64,000 nucleotides of DNA from Arabidopsis thaliana (Eukaryota > Streptophyta > Magnoliopsida > Brassicales > Brassicaceae): NCBI RefSeq assembly GCF_000001735.4, contig NC_003071.7, positions 11,029,151 through 11,093,150 of the forward strand, read 5' to 3'. The position numbers and the translations under genes are program-made. The notes under the pieces were generated by a model that was not told where the DNA came from, made no database searches, and worked only from the letters and a program-made list of their open reading frames with translations. Shown piece by piece: positions 1-12,490 of the stretch (position 1 is its first letter; each line of letters opens with the position of its first letter).

Positions 1-1290
1 GTGGGATAACTAGAAGCGATATGCTAGCATACAGAAGATCAATTGATATTCCTTGGAACTTAAATTTCATGACTGGGACATGGGCATCAGTAACAGGTTG
101 AAGTTCAGTCACTTCTTCCATTTCAGCCAATATATCACGGAAGAAAATGAAGAAATCCTCCTGTAAAAATAACCTGTTAGCAACTAAACTAACCCACCAG
201 ACCTTTACATCAGTAAGACGAAACTCAATAGTTACCTCTCGGTTAACATAAGATGGGCCAACACACAAAGTATCAATATCAGCCATAGGTCCGTGAACCT
301 GCAAACCAACAAAATAAAAATTTCACCCTCAACTAGTAATGTAGAGACGAATACAATGCTACTTCTCTTCATTTCAGTGATAATTCAAGATACTCACAAG
401 GCTCAATAGAAAATATATGATCCAAGTAAAACCTTTCCCCAAACTGATTAGATGCAGTTGATCTTTTAACTTTAAACTTAAAAAGAACTTACTCCAAGGC
501 GGTAAGATCCAAAAGTGAAAATGACAGCATTTGCATCCTCCACCATCTGATCAGTATAGCCCCTCTGACGAGTTAACTGTTTCACCCAGTGTTTTACAAT
601 CTATACAAGAAGTTTAAGGAAGAAGATGTGTTAGATTAGATAGTTAGTACTGTAAACAAAACTTGACCATTATGCATTTCAGTAAACACCACTGTGAGCC
701 TCTTTGACATCGAAGAGAAAGCAGCTAACCCAAAATCTACATTTCAGTAAAGCAGAGTAAACTATCAAACAAATGATTAGCGCCTATAAGTCACTTGTGT
801 TCACATGGCAAATGAGCCAATAGGATTAATAGAAGGACTAGACTACATATTGCTACAATCATCTTATAATTACGGCATAGAAATCGTTGGTCTACAACAC
901 TATAAAAAGAAAATGTGAGAACCAGTCTAAGCATTATCATCATGAGAAAGCAATAAACCAGACGCTCTTAATCACCTGATCAATGCGAACCACAACTTCC
1001 TCTCTCCGCATAGTTTCTTCCTTGCTCTCGTAGAGCCCCTCATCAACCAGAAACTTCACAATAAATCAGCCAAAACGCAAGTCAATATCACATTGTTCCT
1101 GAAAGCAATTTTTCATTGGAACAAAAAAACAAACAAACACAACGCTAACCTTCTCTAGTTCCAAATTACGCTTAACATCAGCAGCAGAAGGTCCAGCAAT
1201 AGACAGTGGCTCCGTGATCCCATAGCTCTTAAGAGAAGCTTTTACCGGTTGAGAAGAGTCATCGTCCGTGCGTTGTTGAGTACTCACCAT
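1..1290 (-). CDS. PAPS2: Nuclear poly(A) polymerase, N-terminal half (runs off the window)
   Basis: Adds poly(A) tails to pre-mRNA 3' ends in the nucleus, using ATP. Five coding exons are visible: 1290-1150, 1053-976, 600-493, 298-236 and 160-1 (continuing off the left edge). All joins keep frame and give about 180 residues. The start is the second ATG of the open frame at 1290; an in-frame ATG six codons upstream lacks the MVSTQQ start that I recall for the family. The nucleotidyltransferase core is visible: a GSYRLG motif, then ADIDTL carrying the first two catalytic Asp, then SIDLLYA carrying the third. RNA-binding and C-terminal domains lie outside the window. The gene is divergent from the YbeY-HAD gene, with 718 bp between start codons. 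Among four Arabidopsis paralogues, PAPS2 is my recollection of the match; PAPS4 is the closest alternative. Confidence 0.92.
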
Positions 1291-2008
1291 GACAAGACGC
1301 GTAAACACTAGAAAATCCTAGGCGATTCAAGCACAAAATATAGATATCTCGATCTGATTAAGCACCCAGATCATGATAATTCGGAATCTAACAGGAATTG
1401 GAGACTTTAGAGTCATGGGAGAGAGATTGAAGAAGGAGAAAAGAGCCAAAGGAGGAAAGAAAAAGTGAGAGAAGAGCGAGAAAAGCTCGAAAACGAAATC
1501 GGAAACCCTAAATCGATGGATAGGGAAAGCTCTCGACTGGAATTTTCAAAGGGAAGTCAAAGAAAGCGGAAAATATCATACGGATTAAAATCAATTTTGA
1601 CTTGTTCAAAGAAGGGAGAGAAGGAGAAGCAAAGGACAATAGTTTTTATTGGTTAAATCGAATTCAACAGAATATGTTTTATTGGTCATCTGATTTTGGA
1701 GGTAAAAATCTTCAAACCCGGTCCCAACTGTGTTGACATGCGAATGCGACCCAAGGATTTTTCCGGTTCGATCGTTGATCCGGTTTAAAAAGCAATGAAT
1801 TTCATGATTTCCCCTTCTTTCTTATCCCCCAGCCCCCAATTCATTTTTCTCATATGGTCCTGGTAAAAATGTTGACCATCCGGTTTATGATAAAAATCAT
1901 TTTCGGTTTAGATTTTAATAATCTCGGTTCGATTTAGTATTTGTATCTCCCCACCCTTTAAGCCAGAAGTGCAGAGACGCCTCCTTCTCTCGCCTCCGTG
2001 TCTCTCCA
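1291..2008. promoter_or_regulatory. Bidirectional promoter region, PAPS2 / YbeY-HAD
   Basis: The 718 bp between two divergent start codons. A telo-box-like AAACCCTA lies at 1503-1510, in what is probably the leader of the leftward gene; such boxes are common in plant housekeeping promoters. The right part (about 1940-2008) is pyrimidine-rich, as in a plant 5' leader. No clear TATA box was found on either side. The open frame at 1465-1656 has no recognisable product. Confidence 0.5.
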
Positions 2009-5000
2009 ATGCTCTCTCGTGTCTGCCCAACCCTCCGCTATAATCGTATCTGGTCTGCTCATGCGCGTGAAATGCCACGCGCCACCCTCCTTCTCCTCCA
2101 ACCCAACTTCTTCCACTCTTCCCCCAAAACTGCTCTTGTGAATCGTCTCGATGTTACTTCATCGGAGTTTTCTTCCATGTTCCGTCGGAGCTTCCACGCT
2201 TTACGCAGCACCGTAGGAGACTGGAGAAAGCTTCCGAAACCGCCGGGTCAGGTTTTTGCGGAGAGGAGAGAATACAGGAAGATTAGAAGGAGAGCTCCGA
2301 AGAAGAAACAGGAATTGGAGCTTAGTGTTAGTATCTGCATCGAAGAACAGCTTCCTGATGATCTCGAGATTCAGGTTTGAGTATTCTTTGATAATCGAAT
2401 TTGGAATCAATTAGCCATTTCTAGTTGTGTTGTTTTAGATTCTTATCAAATTCCAATCAATGTAGAATATTGCAGAAATGCTTCGTCTCAATGTACCTAT
2501 GGCAATGACATTGGCTTTCAATGGTTTGAAAGATTCAAAGTATAAAACAAGAGAGACTGATATAGAAGATCTTGGTGGGTATGAAACTGTTGAATTATCG
2601 GTGATGCTTTGTAATGATGATTTTATTTGTAAACTCAACAAAGAGTGGAGAGGTGAAGATCATGCTACTGATGTGCTTTCCATGTCACAACATGTCCCTG
2701 AACTGAAGCTTCCAGTAGTAAGTGTTTGTTTTTGATTTACTGGTTTTTAACAGGATGGTTCCAATGGTTACTCATTATGGTCGTTCTTCTTGTAGCTTAT
2801 GATGGGAGATCTCGTCATTTCTGTTGAGACAGCTGCAAGGCAAGCTGCAGAGAGAGGGCATACTCTTCTTGATGAAATACGCATTCTTGTGGTAAGATTA
2901 ATAGTTGTGGAGTTTGTATCCGTTACTGACTTACTGTGAACCAAAACATTGAAGTATAATGTGAAGTTTCTAGGCGGGTTTTTAGGATTCTTGTTGTTTC
3001 AATAACCATGTAAGAAATCAGTACTGTGTTTCCATAATGTTTAGAAAGATATTAGAAGGGTAGGAGCCAATTTTTGTTTTTTTATTCAGGTGGTTTCATA
3101 TGGTTTGTGTAGTAGTCTCTATTTGCTGATACCTTAAATGTTTTTTCAAAGATTCATGGGTTGCTACATCTACTGGGATTTGATCATGAAATCAGCGACG
3201 AGGCTGAGCAAGAAATGGAAGAGGAAGAGGAGTTGTTGCTAAAAAACCTTGGGTGGAAAGGAAAAGGACTCATTCAGAGTGCATATGACATTCAAAAAAC
3301 AACTACAGTTCAGCCGGAGAAATCAGATGGTATTTTTCCTGTGTATACTAAATTGCAACTGTGTAACGATCATTTACACTCCCCCTATTATCTTCTTGTT
3401 CTTGCTAAGATAAACTTACAGACTACTGTTATTAGACAGGAAGGAAGGGGATGGCCTAAGATTGTACAAACCAAAGTTCTCCTATATATTCTGTGATATG
3501 GATGGTAAGGTTACTTATTTAATAATGTGTAGTTGTTTGTTTCGGTTTTCTTCGCTTTCTCATGGGATTTTGATGTGAACTCTATTAGGTACACTGCTTA
3601 ACAGTAAAAGTCAGATTTCGGAGGCAAATGCAAAAGCTTTAAAAGAAGCCCTTCTGAGGGGACTTAAAGTAGTCATAGCTACGGGGAAGGTGAGAAGACA
3701 GCAGTTTTACAATGACTTCATGTTTGGACTATTCTTTGATCTGTCCAACAATATCTTTCCTTATTTTTTAATATTTGCTTGTCTTTGAAATGTTTTGGAG
3801 ATAGGATATGTTCCTAAATTTATTTATTTATCACAGTCCCGCCCAGGTGCGATCAGAATCTTGAAGACGGCTGATCTAACTGGATCCGATGGCATTATCT
3901 CAGAGTCCTCTCCAGGCGTTTTCGTTCAGGTTTACTTGCTCTAACATCAGGGAACTAGTGAGGTGCACCAATATCAATGTAGTCTCACTAAATATCTGTT
4001 TAATTACAGGGATTACTTGTCTATGGTAGACAAGGGAAAGAAGTGTATCGAGGAAACTTAGACCGAGATGTCTGCAGAGAGGTAAGTCCACTTAGGATTT
4101 AGACTACAACGACTCACAGAATTAATTCTCACATCCTCGGCTTAGTTCACAAACCATGCATTAGAATTCTGGAACCCAGTCTCTTTGCATCATGTAATTC
4201 TCTACCATGTTAAGCAGCAAAAAGCTACCTAAGTACCTATGATAGTGCTCAACTTATTATCCCTGTGTATCGTGATTGAATAACTGAGTTCTAGGAATCC
4301 TATCTTATACTTACTAAAATGTTGATTTGTTATATACAGACCTGTCTTTATTCTTTGGAGCATCGAATTCCTCTCATTGCATTCAGCCAGGATCGCTGCT
4401 TGACATTGTTTGACCACCCTCTTGTCGACTCTCTTCACACAATCTACAATGAGCCAAAGGTAGGTTAATGAAACTGCACGCTCTCTCCCCATCTAGTTAT
4501 GATTTTTGACAGCTTCTTGCTAATCTCTCCATGATTTTTAACAGGCCGAAATTATATCATCGGTTGATCAACTGATAGCTGAAGCTGACATTCAGGTAAT
4601 TCCCGGAGTCAGAACTTATATCTTACTTTCTTACATATGTATAAGCCAAAGTACTGATGTTTGGTTCTCTTGTGTATCCGAAGAAAGTGATATTTATGGA
4701 CACAACCGAGGGAGTCTCATCTGTTATCCGTCCGTATTGGTCAGAAGCTACAGGAGACCGTGCTAATGTTGTTCAAGCTCAATCAGACATGCTAGAAATC
4801 GTCCCACCCGGAACCTCCAAAGGGAATGGTGTAAAAATGCTACTCAATCATTTGGGCGTTTCACCGGATGAGGTAATAATCTAGCATCTTTTGACGGCGT
4901 TGTAAAGAAACTCAAGTAGGCATAAGTATAGAAGTCAAACAAAAAATAAGATAGTTGATGAAGCAACCCGGATTTTCTTATCAGATAATGGCGATTGGAG

Positions 5001-5152
5001 ATGGAGAAAATGACATAGAGATGCTGCAACTGGCCTCGTTGGGAGTTGCTCTGAGCAACGGTGCAGAAAAAACAAAGGCGGTGGCTGATGTGATTGGTGT
5101 GAGCAACGACCAAGATGGTGTTGCTGATGCCATCTACCGCTACGCATTCTGA
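2009..5152 (+). CDS. YBEY: Chloroplast YbeY endoribonuclease fused to a Cof-type HAD phosphatase
   Basis: Twelve exons: 2009-2374, 2466-2717, 2796-2891, 3152-3329, 3436-3504, 3589-3689, 3837-3929, 4010-4081, 4340-4459, 4545-4595, 4684-4872 and 4985-5152, giving 584 residues. Residues 1-120 are basic and Ser-rich, fitting a plastid transit peptide. Residues about 125-300 are YbeY-like, with the metal-binding motif HGLLHLLGFDH (three His) that defines the single-strand RNA endonuclease used in rRNA maturation. The remainder is a HAD hydrolase: DMDGTLL (nucleophile Asp), VIATGK (motif II), the Lys of SKGNGVKM, and IGDGENDIEM (motif IV). The Arabidopsis protein is known from published work to process chloroplast rRNA; the HAD substrate is not evident. 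Exon 5 was started at the TTAG at 3435 because the more obvious CAG at 3439 brings in a stop codon. Confidence 0.93.
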
Positions 5153-5736
5153 GACTCCACCACCATATTTAAGTACAAGATACACCAAATTAAATTTTTG
5201 AGGTTAAGTAGGCATTATTCTTCTTCTTTGTCTTACAGATAAAAGACAAACATTGGTCATTCTTGTCTCATTCACCCACCTTTTGAAGGAAAATGATTGA
5301 TTGCAGAGTGCGTCTCTTGTTGTTTTGTTCATGTTCGGTTAATCTTTCATTCGTTTGCCTTTGCACCTTTGCATCTTACAACATAAAAAATGTTCCGGAT
5401 CTCTTGTGAACAAATCCATCTCATTTGGTTACCTGCAGTAACATCAGTTAACGTTAACCAATCAATTGGTGAATAAGTTACCGATGAACAAAAGCTGTTG
5501 TAAGTTTGAAACCATTCCGAACAATTTTTATTTAAAAAGTGATGTAGGATTCGAAAATAATTGGAGTAAAGTTACACGAATCTTGTGGCTATATAAACTT
5601 CGTAGAAAAATGTAGTACAAATACTTTTGGAACACAGCAATTACATATATAGAACTATGAAATGGTCAGACTTTTTGCAGTAAGTGGTGCAAAGTGCCAA
5701 GAATGCAATCTTAAATCTTTTCCTAGCTTCATCGCT
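5153..5736. other. Convergent 3' flanks of the YbeY-HAD gene and AUR2
   Basis: A 584-bp interval between two facing stop codons. It is AT-rich and should hold both 3' UTRs and poly(A) sites. No other gene, repeat or RNA was seen. Confidence 0.5.
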
Positions 5737-7677
5737 TCATCCTCTGTAAAGGCCTGATGGGTCTGCGTTTTGCACAATCCACGGGTGTTCAAGAAGCTTG
5801 TGCAAGGCCAAACGTTGCGTAGACTCCTTAACCAACATCTGTTTGATCAGAAAGTGTGAAAATCAGAATTCACTCTTCAAATGCACAAACACTTAGAGAG
5901 ATTTACGAGGAATGCGAGTAGAAACCTGGCTAATCAGGTCCTTTGCAGATGATGACACAATGGGTTTGGGAGGGAACTTGAGATCCACTTGAACAATCCT
6001 GTATCATTTGTCGAACAAAACCCTTCTTTAATGTACATTCCACTGACCAAACATCATATACTAATCCCATTCTACGCTTAATGAACATGTTACCTTTTGT
6101 ATGTCTCTGAATGCTCCCTGGCCTCAAAAGGAGGAACACCATAAAGAAATTCGTAGCAGAGAATTCCTAGACTCCATATATCGACACTCGCATCATGTTC
6201 AACGCTTTCCACTGTGAATCCAAAAGCAGAAAAGTCAATTAGCTGGTTGCCGAAGAAAGTAATTTAGAATCACACAAGAGAGAGAGAGCTTTCTCTTACC
6301 CATCTCAGGTGGAAGGTAATCCAAAGTGCCACACATAGTCCTTCTACGGTTGAATGTGTGTACTGACCATCCAAAATCTGCAATCTTGAGCTCACCCTGA
6401 AAACATATATCCATGAATACATAAACACATAAGCTAACTGCAATCACATGGCGTTGATGGAGAAAGATAACCAGATTCAATTTGTTACCTGAGCACCAAT
6501 CAACAGATTTTCAGGTTTTATATCTCTGTGAATTACATGCTTTCCATGGCAATAGATGAGGGCTCTAGCCAATGACGCAACATACTGCCACAATAAACGT
6601 AAGGGTATGACTACACAGATTCACATTAACATGCTAGAATAAGTTCAATTATCACTAGGACTTACAGTTGCTGCTCGACGTTCGCTGAAGTACTTGCACT
6701 TCTGAAGCTCTTTATAAAGCTCACCCCTTACAGCATACTCCAAAATCAAATAAACTCTTTTCTGCAACAACGGTATCCCAAAAACTATGTTAACCTCACA
6801 GAGCCAAACATTGTATGTCAACAAGAAGTTCTTTTACAAGCACAGATAACACAAAACCTGATCATAGAAGTAACCGTAGAGCCGCAGAATATTGGGATGC
6901 CGAAGATGAGATTGAATCTCTACTTCCCTTCGTAACTGGTGTTCAACTTGAGATTGTTGAAGCTGAGCCTTAAAAAGAACCTTTAAAGCCACAATGTGAT
7001 CGCTCTGTTTGCAAAGACACATAGAAGACAGCTTGGTTAAAAAAGACATCAAATTAATTCTGCTTGTTTAACATAATTGTGAAGAAACACTAACCCGTTT
7101 CTCTCTTGCTAGATAAACATGGCCAAACTTTCCTCTACCAAGTGGCTTTCCGATATCGAAATCGCTTGTAGTCCATCTCTTTTGTGCAGCCTCTGAAGCC
7201 GCCTGATACAACATTATCACAAAGATTGAAATCCAATCAACTCTCAGATACACTTAATCATAAACGACAAACAATCATTGATACTTTAAAACTTGAAGAT
7301 AAAAGGATAAAATCAACAGCTCCTTAACACTAATCCACGGATTTGTCAATTAATCTAGGGTCCTCGCTGTAAACGAATAAATCCACAATCATATCATGAA
7401 ATTTCTCAAAATCATACCAACAAGTCTTTCTCAAATTAAACAGAGAACATTGAAACAAGATTCTTTCTGGCGCAAAGAAAATCAAGCAACCAAATCGATA
7501 ATCCCAGATCACATTCCATTAGAACAGACCAAACGCAGAGAAAAAACGCAAACCAACAAGGAAGTAAAACCCTAAATTGAAACAAATTCGACAAAAGAAC
7601 CAAATGAAATTGGAATTTGTGAAACCAAGAACAAGTTATTTTCTTACAATTTGCTGCGTCTCTGTAGAAATCCCCAT
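5737..7677 (-). CDS. AUR2: Aurora-type mitotic Ser/Thr kinase (AUR2)
   Basis: Phosphorylates histone H3 Ser10 and spindle/phragmoplast substrates in dividing cells (family knowledge). Nine exons: 7677-7648, 7202-7095, 7004-6858, 6761-6666, 6584-6489, 6396-6300, 6211-6094, 5998-5926 and 5838-5737; all joins keep frame, giving 288 residues. Kinase landmarks in order: glycine loop GRGKFGHV, catalytic Lys in VALKVL, catalytic loop [13 protein letters not shown], and an activation segment [15 protein letters not shown] with the Thr that is autophosphorylated in Auroras and PPE in place of APE. The protein is short, with only about 20 residues before the kinase domain, as in plant alpha-Auroras. 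Exon 1 encodes only ten residues, so the start rests on the conserved MGIST peptide and splice site. AUR1 is the close paralogue that could be confused with it. Confidence 0.95.
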
Positions 7678-8284
7678 GGAAGAGATCGTTGATGAGCCAA
7701 GATAGCGAGAGAAAGAGAAGAAAGAAAGAGAGAAGAGAGAGTAATTTTCACAAAGGGAACAGATCCAAATTGAGAAATTTAAAAAGGGGAAAAAACGTAA
7801 ACCACCAGCAAAGCAGCAACGGTCGAATCCAGATGCTGCCACGTGTTGATACATCTGCATCGAGGTTTTTATTTTCAAATAATTTGTCTCCCGAGATGAT
7901 ACAGTCGCTACAGGCCCAGATATTATTAAGCCCACGGTATTCCAACTTCATAATCACTAGGATAATATACAGTCACTACAAGCCCAGATAATAGCCCAAT
8001 AAGCTTCAAGATCGTTTGACGATGAGATTTTAATTCGGAACTAAGTAACCACGTGTCAGTACCTCGTCAAAGTAGCTCCATGCAGAACTGACACGCCCGC
8101 GTGACACTCTTCTCCATTGCCTAACACGCCTCGTCGTTCGACACATGTCTCGTTTAAGTTTAGCCTCTCCTTCATACTAGTCTATTTTCATTCTTCATAA
8201 TAATCACAAATGGTAAGCTTATTAAAGCTACAAAAACAACATAGAACATTAAATCCATACTCTCTTAGAAAAAGAAAAAAAGAA
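7678..8284. promoter_or_regulatory. Divergent promoter region between AUR2 and the oleosin gene
   Basis: On the AUR2 side, an AACGG core at 7818-7822 resembles the M-phase-specific activator bound by three-repeat MYBs. GGCCCA/GCCCA boxes near 7910-8000 resemble TCP site II elements of proliferating-cell genes. A short sequence containing CTACA(G/A)GCCCAGATA occurs twice (about 7902 and 7970). On the oleosin side, CACGTGTC at 8050-8057 is a G-box/ABRE and CATGCA at 8079-8084 is an RY core, a pairing typical of seed-maturation promoters. Function is inferred from motif identity only. Confidence 0.5.
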
Positions 8285-8734
8285 ATGGCGGATCATCAAC
8301 AACATCAGCAACAACAACAACCAATAATGAGGAGTCTCCATGAATCATCACCATCGACTCGGCAGATAGTGAGATTCGTAACGGCAGCTACGATCGGCCT
8401 ATCACTCCTCGTGCTCTCAGGACTAACACTAACCGGAACGGTGATCGGTTTGATCGTAGCGACGCCGTTGATGGTTCTGTTCAGCCCGGTGTTGGTACCG
8501 GCAGTGATAACGATAGGGCTTTTGACGATGGGATTCCTATTCTCCGGTGGTTGTGGGGTGGCAGCAGCTACGGCGTTAACGTGGATTTATAAGTACGTTA
8601 CCGGAAAACACCCGATGGGAGCGGATAAGGTGGATTACGCGAGGATGAGGATAGCGGAGAAAGCCAAAGAGTTGGGACATTATACGCACTCGCAGCCACA
8701 ACAAACACACCAAACCACAACAACTACTCATTAG
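8285..8734 (+). CDS. Oleosin (lipid-droplet coat protein)
   Basis: An intronless frame of 149 residues. After a short Gln/His-rich hydrophilic N terminus comes a hydrophobic stretch of about 70 residues (roughly 40-115), with the proline-knot pattern P-x5-SP-x3-P visible in [12 protein letters not shown]. The tail is amphipathic and then Gln/Thr/His-rich. Oleosins insert this hairpin into oil bodies or pollen/tapetal lipid droplets and stop them coalescing. I chose the ATG at 8285 (MADHQQ) because family members start with a short acidic MAD-type N terminus. An in-frame ATG at 8210 would add 25 basic residues (174 in all). RY and G-box motifs about 200 bp upstream suit seed expression. I recall this as AT2G25890. 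Confidence 0.93.
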   Translation: MADHQQHQQQQQPIMRSLHESSPSTRQIVRFVTAATIGLSLLVLSGLTLTGTVIGLIVATPLMVLFSPVLVPAVITIGLLTMGFLFSGGCGVAAATALTWIYKYVTGKHPMGADKVDYARMRIAEKAKELGHYTHSQPQQTHQTTTTTH

Positions 8735-9848
8735 AGTTTAATAATTATATGGATCTATATGTTGTATTAAGTTTTATGATTATCCTACGTATGTTTTTTT
8801 AATACTGTTCTTACCTTTTTGAAAAGATCTATCTAAAATTTTATTTTCTATTTTCCATACAATTTTTTGTGTGTTTAATTGCTGATCGGTATTTTCTGTT
8901 TTATGATTGTGAAATAGCTAGTGTAAGGAAAGATGATAACGAATTAAGTAAATTAATAAATGCCAATTACTTGGTCACCGTCTGGCTTCTAGAATTATAT
9001 GGTGGCTTTCTTGGTATATGTAAATGTAGTTTTGAGTGTGGTCCGTTTGATTTGAAATAATATTGTTGTTTTTATGTTCAAAAAGAAAATTGCAAGGTTT
9101 GTGAATTTTGTGTATCAATACCAAGGCTTGAACCACTTTATCTATACTCGCTAAATAAATTTCGAAGGCTGCGCTAAATGGCTCGTGTCATTTACGTTGT
9201 CTTCATGAACGTATTGTAGTTAGTGTGATTGTAAAAATATTTCTTTGTTTAATCATTCCTCAAAAATTGTATTCGGCCTTTGAGAGATGCGGTGAGGTCG
9301 TATGCATGTTTTCCCAAATTTCGAATACTTGCAAACTGTTCTATGAATGTGGTTTTTAGGTACTCATGAAATAATTGAAAACTTTACTTGTCTATATGTT
9401 CGTAAACCATTGGCATTGAATTGCATGGCATGGCTTACTATGCGCGCACCAACAAAATGCACATGCATGCTTCACGAACGTATAAAGAAGCTGAGGGTGG
9501 ACAACATTCACTGCTTGTAGTGGGCAATGCAGTCTTGTAGAGCAGTTGTACTTTCAAACGAGGTTCTTTGTCAACGTCTGATTGGTTTTCTAGAATAATT
9601 GAAGGAGTACTTTTGTCCTTATCCTCGCAATGGACTGAGTAAGTTTCCTCCGCGGTTCCCTACTGGCCATGAGCTATGAATTTTTCAAGTGGTGGGTGCC
9701 AGGTGCCGGGTGGGTGCGGCGTTAGGATTATTCCTAAAGTTGAGGATCGATATACGGTTAAGTTTTTTTGTTATGGAGTGGTGTTTCGTAGTTTGTCATT
9801 GCATCAGTTTGATAATCTCTTTCTTCTAGCACCAGATTGTTTAGATAA

Positions 9849-10034
9849 ATGTTAGGATATATGTGGAAGCAAAGGAATGATGTGGTTCACAACCAAGTCT
9901 CGATCCCAATATCAACTATCTTCAAGCTCATCGACAAAGAGATTCAGAACGTAAGCACCGCAAGACGTAAATGCAAGCGTTATTGCAACCTAATGCAAAC
10001 TCTGGTTAATTTTAACTCCCACTATGTAATGTGA
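9849..10034 (+). mobile_element. Possible LINE reverse-transcriptase relic (C-terminal end)
   Basis: A 61-codon open stretch beginning WKQRND and running through TIFKLIDKEIQN and TARRK. It resembles the end of the zinc-knuckle (zf-RVT) region of plant non-LTR reverse transcriptases, where WKxRNN...IDxEIRN...ARR is common. Nothing recognisable extends upstream in the same frame, so this would be a short, isolated relic. The call rests on pattern memory only. Confidence 0.4.
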
Positions 10035-10103
10035 CTTCTACATCATTTGTCTCTTTGTTTAATTTTTTGGCCAAAGATTCAAATCCATTGATATTCAGAG
10101 ACA

Positions 10104-10149
10104 ATAGTCTATATGGATTTATTAGATATAGTCTATATGGACTTATTAG
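10104..10149. repeat. 24-bp tandem doublet
   Basis: ATAGTCTATATGGA followed by (T/C)TTATTAG occurs twice back to back with one mismatch. No function is evident. Confidence 0.7.
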
Positions 10150-12490
10150 ATGATATTAACATTCATAGAGAAAACAACAAATTAGGATACGTTTTCTTTC
10201 TAATGAGAAAGTGAATGTACGAATGGTTGTTGGGAGGCTATTGTGTCTCGTAGATATTTTAAATAATTTGAATGTTTACTAATATAGAATGTGTATTCAA
10301 TTATAACTATTTAAATTATTTTATTGTTGGTTTAGACGCATTCTTAAACTTTCACATCATTCTCTCGTGACTATTATAATAGTTATCGTGCTCGATCAAT
10401 CATCTCGTGACTATTATAATTTTATCAATAGTTTATGCATAAGAGAACTGATAACGATCATACTTCTTTTTGTCATTATGATAGCTTATGATTAATCATT
10501 GTTTATCCATACTTGACGCTTGTAAGTGAAACATATGTTTAAATTTTCAGGCTTAATTTAATAGCCACGAACCAAAAATTATCTTATAATAAAAGTTTGG
10601 TGCGATTTAAGAAGATTTGTCCCCAAAGCCCTATCTGAAAGAGGTCAAATTGGATTATTAAATTCAACATATTAATCAATTTGATATTTGTTTAATGGTC
10701 TGATTAGTGACAATTATAAGTCTAATATTGCGAATCTTTTGCAGTGAGTATTCCACGTGATATAGATAAGTTTCCCTTAATGGATAACCTTTGCATCAAA
10801 CAATTAGAAAACAAATGGAAGAGTATCAATCAAGTAGATCTCGAAGCAGTGGACCCTAACACGATACTGGAACATGGACCAAACCTTAAAATATCGTCCA
10901 AATTGCTTATTTTCTGGAAGGTTACAAGTGCACAACACTCTAATAATATATGCCCCGCATAACAATTTTTAAAACTATTTCATCTTAGACCTCGGATATT
11001 TTGAAGGAAGCACATTTTCTTGAAAATCACTAGGTGACTTGTGTTTCTTTCTTTGGAGCATGTCAATTTACTCCCATCAGCTGGAGAGCCAAAAGTTAAA
11101 ATTAATGTTCGAAATTTATTTCATAAAAGCTACGTACGTTGCATCCTTCCATGATCTAGAAAAAATGGGGGACAATAACCAAATTTATTCACTCTTGTCA
11201 GGTCATGGGGAGTAGTCTACGACCTTGAAAGTCACGTGACAAGTAATATATACTGTACCGTCCAAATATTTTCTTACTGTAATGTCTTATGTTTCATATC
11301 GCTAGACCCTTAATATTAGTGTGGACTAATTCATATAATTGCAAATAAAATAGTATGATTCTACGATTCTTCAAAATGATCTAATAGTTACAGTCTGGTC
11401 AAAATGATCTAAATCTTTATAAACAAATAACAGCTACGGAATAATTAACACAATTTTTGGTGATAAACTTTGAGTTATGATAGAAATTTTTTTTTTTTCA
11501 ATTTTTAATGTGTATCTTAATTTCTTCAATTAATGTATCCCTATGTTTTATGTGACTATATAACTTTTGGTTAGTGATACTCCAAAAATGTTGTTTTAGG
11601 TTTTGACACACATATTAATAATTTGTTTTATTTTTTACTTTACAAAATTTCTTATTGGTTAAAACATAAATCACTGCAAATAAAACTTTAATTTTGTTTG
11701 TAGTCAAAATTAGCTTTTAAAAATGTAAATTGATATTTATTCTAATTATTTTTTTAATGTTCTGACAATTAATTTAAAACGGAAAGCGTAATAAAGTAGA
11801 TGTTGGGGCTGATTGGTAACGGCTGTTACTTTTGAACTCTAAATATTTCGGATGTTACGACTTTGACTGTAAAAATTTTGGTTGTAAAAATTTTGACGAT
11901 AGAAACTTTAACTGTTAAAGTCTGATTGGTACAAAAAAATCACAATTATTTTTATTATTATTTAATATTTTTTATAAATATTATTTATGCTAAAAAATCA
12001 ATTTATTTGGTAAAATAGTAACTAAAATAAATTTATTTTAAAAAAATACAAAATTCATTTTACAAATTCACTATTTTAAATATTTAAATTGGATCTGAAA
12101 AGAACAGAAAAAATAAAATTCGAATTAATCAATCGATTTTTTAATGATAAAATATAAATAAATTTGAAAAGAGTTTTGAAATTTTATGGATAAAGAAAAA
12201 ATATTTTTATTTTGTTTTATTATTCTCTTTTAAAGTTAAAGACTTTAGGAAAAAAACAAAAGAAAAAAAGTAAATGGAGAGAAAAAAGCTTTTAAAACTT
12301 TAAAAATTAATAAAGTTTTAAAAGTGTGATTGATTAAAAAATAAATTTGAAAATTTTTAAATATTTTTAAAGCTTTGAAAACATTTTTTTTTTTTTTGGG
12401 GGGACAAATATGAAGAAAAAAAAAAAAAAAAAAAGACGAACATGAAGGGGAAAAAAACAAAAGACGAACAAAAATTGGAGATTTTTTCTT

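Noticed and set aside
3440..3504. The obvious CAG acceptor at 3439 for exon 5 of the YbeY-HAD gene
   Set aside because: With the GATG|GTATTT donor it reads into a stop after GMA; the TTAG at 3435 restores the frame and gives 584 residues.
11810..12400. GGGGCTGATTGGTAAC start as a hAT or MITE element
   Set aside because: No matching right end could be found, and the body is simple TTAAA-rich sequence.
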